A stretch of DNA of 64,000 nucleotides, from NCBI RefSeq assembly GCF_005938645.2, contig NZ_CP042171.1, forward strand, positions 2,728,001 through 2,792,000, given 5' to 3'. The notes beneath the pieces were generated by a model. That model had not been told where the DNA came from and searched no databases. It was given only the letters and a program-made list of their open reading frames with translations. Shown in pieces: positions 62,457-64,000 of this stretch. Position numbers and translations under genes: made by a program. The DNA is from Pedobacter sp. KBS0701 (GTDB lineage: Bacteria; Bacteroidota; Bacteroidia; Sphingobacteriales; Sphingobacteriaceae). Position 1 is the first letter of the stretch. Every line of letters starts with the position of its first letter.

Positions 62457-63266
62457 TTAAATAACCTCATTGCCATTTTCGTCTATAAAATAATATTTAC
62501 CATTCTGCATGTTTTTCCTCAAAAGCGTTTTTTTGGACGGGTTACTCTTGTTATAGAAATAATAGCTATTGGTATTGCTTGCAGTTACCTCTTCGATTAC
62601 ATAACCTTTTGCTGCATTTTTGGCTACCCAATTAAATGGATTATTTAACATCGTGGTTAATAAGCCTATATAATACAGGTTTTTCGGTGCATCAAGTCCG
62701 TCGGTAGTCAGGGAGGTTTGCCCGGTTACCAGAATAAATAACTCGTGTTTGGTTCTCGAATAAGGAGGAAGCGGCCAGCTATCCCACCAACCTGGTTTTT
62801 CCAATTTGGAGGAGAATACAACTTTTGCCCTGATCAGGTAAGGATTTTCGATGCCCAGATCTGAAGTGCCCGTTAATTTAATCAATATCGAAACCGATCT
62901 GTTTTCAAGTTCCTTATCCTTGTTATAAATCACCACAGGAATATAACCTATTCCCCTATTTGGAAGAATGGAATATTGCGGTTTCAAAGCTTCGTAGTGC
63001 AGACCAGGAGTGGCAGTTGAGGAATCAGTATCTACCCGCGCACTAAATTTCCTTTCTGCGTCTGTTCTGATTCCGGATAAACGTACCGGTAGCCACACGG
63101 TATCCTGAGCACGTGTAGGATTATAGGCAAAGGTTTTTACTATACTGTCTTTATCTCCATTATAAATGTCGAAATAAACATTAGCATTGTGATCAAAACG
63201 CATCTCTTCTGCTTTCTTGCAAGAAACAAGGCAAATGATTGCGAATATTAATATGTATATTTTCAT
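62457..63266 (-). CDS. DUF4843 family lipoprotein
   Basis: 269 aa. Lipobox ILIFAIICLVSC, Cys about 16, then KKAEEMRFDHNANVYFDIY, which is typical of DUF4843. Central Ig-like section (about 60-150) with VWLPVRLSGIRTDAERKFSARVD. The tail includes GWWDSWPLPPYSRTKHELF. Proteins of this family occur next to SusD and PKD-like lipoproteins in Bacteroidota; function unknown, probably surface recognition. It is 10 bp before the PKD-like gene. Confidence 0.88.
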   Translation of the reverse strand: MKIYILIFAIICLVSCKKAEEMRFDHNANVYFDIYNGDKDSIVKTFAYNPTRAQDTVWLPVRLSGIRTDAERKFSARVDTDSSTATPGLHYEALKPQYSILPNRGIGYIPVVIYNKDKELENRSVSILIKLTGTSDLGIENPYLIRAKVVFSSKLEKPGWWDSWPLPPYSRTKHELFILVTGQTSLTTDGLDAPKNLYYIGLLTTMLNNPFNWVAKNAAKGYVIEEVTASNTNSYYFYNKSNPSKKTLLRKNMQNGKYYFIDENGNEVI

Positions 63267-63295
63267 AATTTGCTATTAATAAATTTCAAATTGTT

Positions 63296-64000
63296 TTATC
63301 TGCCACCATAAACAACCTCGTCGTTAGGAAGAGGAAGCACGAAAATGTTATCGGAAGCCGGAATAATTACACCTGTTTGTCCTACAATCCCTCTATTGAG
63401 CCTTTTATACATATAGAAAAGCTGGCCTTCTGCTAACCATTCTTTACGGGCATCTTTAAGCAGTTCTTTTAATAAATCCTCTTCGTTGTTTATGGTCAAA
63501 GGATCACCTATTTGCCTCGCTTCACGAACCTGTGTTAGGTAATTAACTGCGGCCGTGGGATTATTTGCATAGGAACACTCGGCAGCGATGTAATACATCT
63601 CACTAAGCCTGATTGCAGGAGCCATGAGGTAATGTAAATTTGCACCAGCCTCGGTACTTAAGGGATTTCTGCGGTATTTAACGATATCGTAAGATCTTGA
63701 TGATTGACTGGAGGTAGCAGACAACCAGTATTTATAACGGGAATCACTTGCTCCCGCTGTTGCCTTTTCATAGATATAATCTGCGGCATCCTCAATCAAA
63801 TAAAATCCACTGGTACCACTTCGAAACCAATTGTCTTTTATCTCTTTTGCAGCACCTGGTATATACCATCCAAAAACGAGTTCCTTGTATAGAATACGAT
63901 CTTTCTTCGAATCTTCGAATGCCTCAAAATCACTTTTTGATGTCCATGGGAATTTTTTTGAGTCGATTACCTCTTTAGCATTTTGTAAGGCTTTAACTTT
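63296..64000 (-). CDS. SusD/RagB-like lipoprotein, C-terminal part (cut by window end)
   Basis: Open from the window edge to the stop at 63296; 234 codons visible. An internal TTG at 63799 is not the start, since the frame continues upstream (ending, reading in, with KVKALQNAKEVIDSKKFPW). SusD features are PAIRLSEMYYIAAECSYA and a TPR-like pair of helices, DARKEWLAEGQLFYMYKRL, and the closing IPASDNIFVLPLPNDEVVYGG. The family's C-terminal motif ending in Pro-x-x-E is seen. Its SusC partner must lie outside. It is the first gene of this locus in the window. Confidence 0.92.
   Translation of the reverse strand, partial: KVKALQNAKEVIDSKKFPWTSKSDFEAFEDSKKDRILYKELVFGWYIPGAAKEIKDNWFRSGTSGFYLIEDAADYIYEKATAGASDSRYKYWLSATSSQSSRSYDIVKYRRNPLSTEAGANLHYLMAPAIRLSEMYYIAAECSYANNPTAAVNYLTQVREARQIGDPLTINNEEDLLKELLKDARKEWLAEGQLFYMYKRLNRGIVGQTGVIIPASDNIFVLPLPNDEVVYGGR

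Noticed and set aside
1..64000. tRNA, rRNA, insertion sequences or phage genes
   Set aside because: Read-through of both strands gave no cloverleaf-like sequence, transposase or phage protein.

Overview
The window looks like the chromosome of a member of Bacteroidota, most likely a Pedobacter-like Sphingobacteriaceae. The evidence is SusC/SusD pairs, many TlpA-type thioredoxins with DUF4369-like N-termini, promoter boxes of the TAnnTTTG type without Shine-Dalgarno sites, AT-rich DNA, and Bacteroidota-type B12 receptors and ligase-associated repair genes. I see no rRNA, tRNA, prophage, transposase or CRISPR array.

Layout. 1-7.2 kb is a vitamin B12 uptake region on the minus strand. Two cobalamin riboswitches each head a BtuB-type receptor gene. 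The first unit continues into a DUF6580-like membrane protein cut by the window edge. The second continues into a BtuG-like beta-propeller lipoprotein and a second surface lipoprotein. 7.2-17.6 kb holds mixed core genes: a class-A-beta-lactamase-like hydrolase, an NtrC-type and an OmpR-type response regulator, a ClC channel, an RluA-type pseudouridine synthase, a TlpA protein overlapping gatB, and a DUF4143-type AAA+ ATPase whose promoter region carries 22-bp palindromes. 17.9-30.6 kb holds two tandem small secreted paralogues, alaS, a MerR regulator, a helix-hairpin-helix/beta-barrel protein directly upstream of comEC, an enoyl-CoA hydratase-like gene and a DPP-IV-like peptidase.

30.6-38.1 kb is a DNA-processing region. 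A satD-like gene and a DUF3307 gene diverge from the four-gene ligase-associated set (MBL exonuclease, ATP-dependent ligase, DEXH helicase, PdeM endonuclease). Three 20-bp palindromes at an exact 28-bp period lie between the two units. 38.1-48 kb holds thioredoxin, a ferritin-like protein, a 2-oxo acid dehydrogenase E2, cinA, lptD, two tandem N-acetylmuramoyl-L-alanine amidases, an MCE/MlaD protein and a 66-residue protein.

48-53.3 kb is a SusC/SusD pair on the minus strand. Its leader holds a SAM-I riboswitch, an intrinsic terminator, and then a 24-codon ORF ending in Cys-stop. That stop lies inside a perfect 10-bp hairpin. I regard this leader as the most interesting item in the window. A TlpA-type gene diverges from it. 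54.6-55.6 kb is an imperfect tandem-repeat tract without credible genes. 55.6-64 kb is a second SusD-type locus, cut by the window end: SusD, DUF4843, PKD-like lipoprotein, TlpA, a DsbD-alpha fusion, TlpA and a trypsin/PDZ protein. It suggests that substrate capture is coupled to thiol-disulfide chemistry in the envelope.

All family assignments were made by reading motifs and recalling families. No database search was run.
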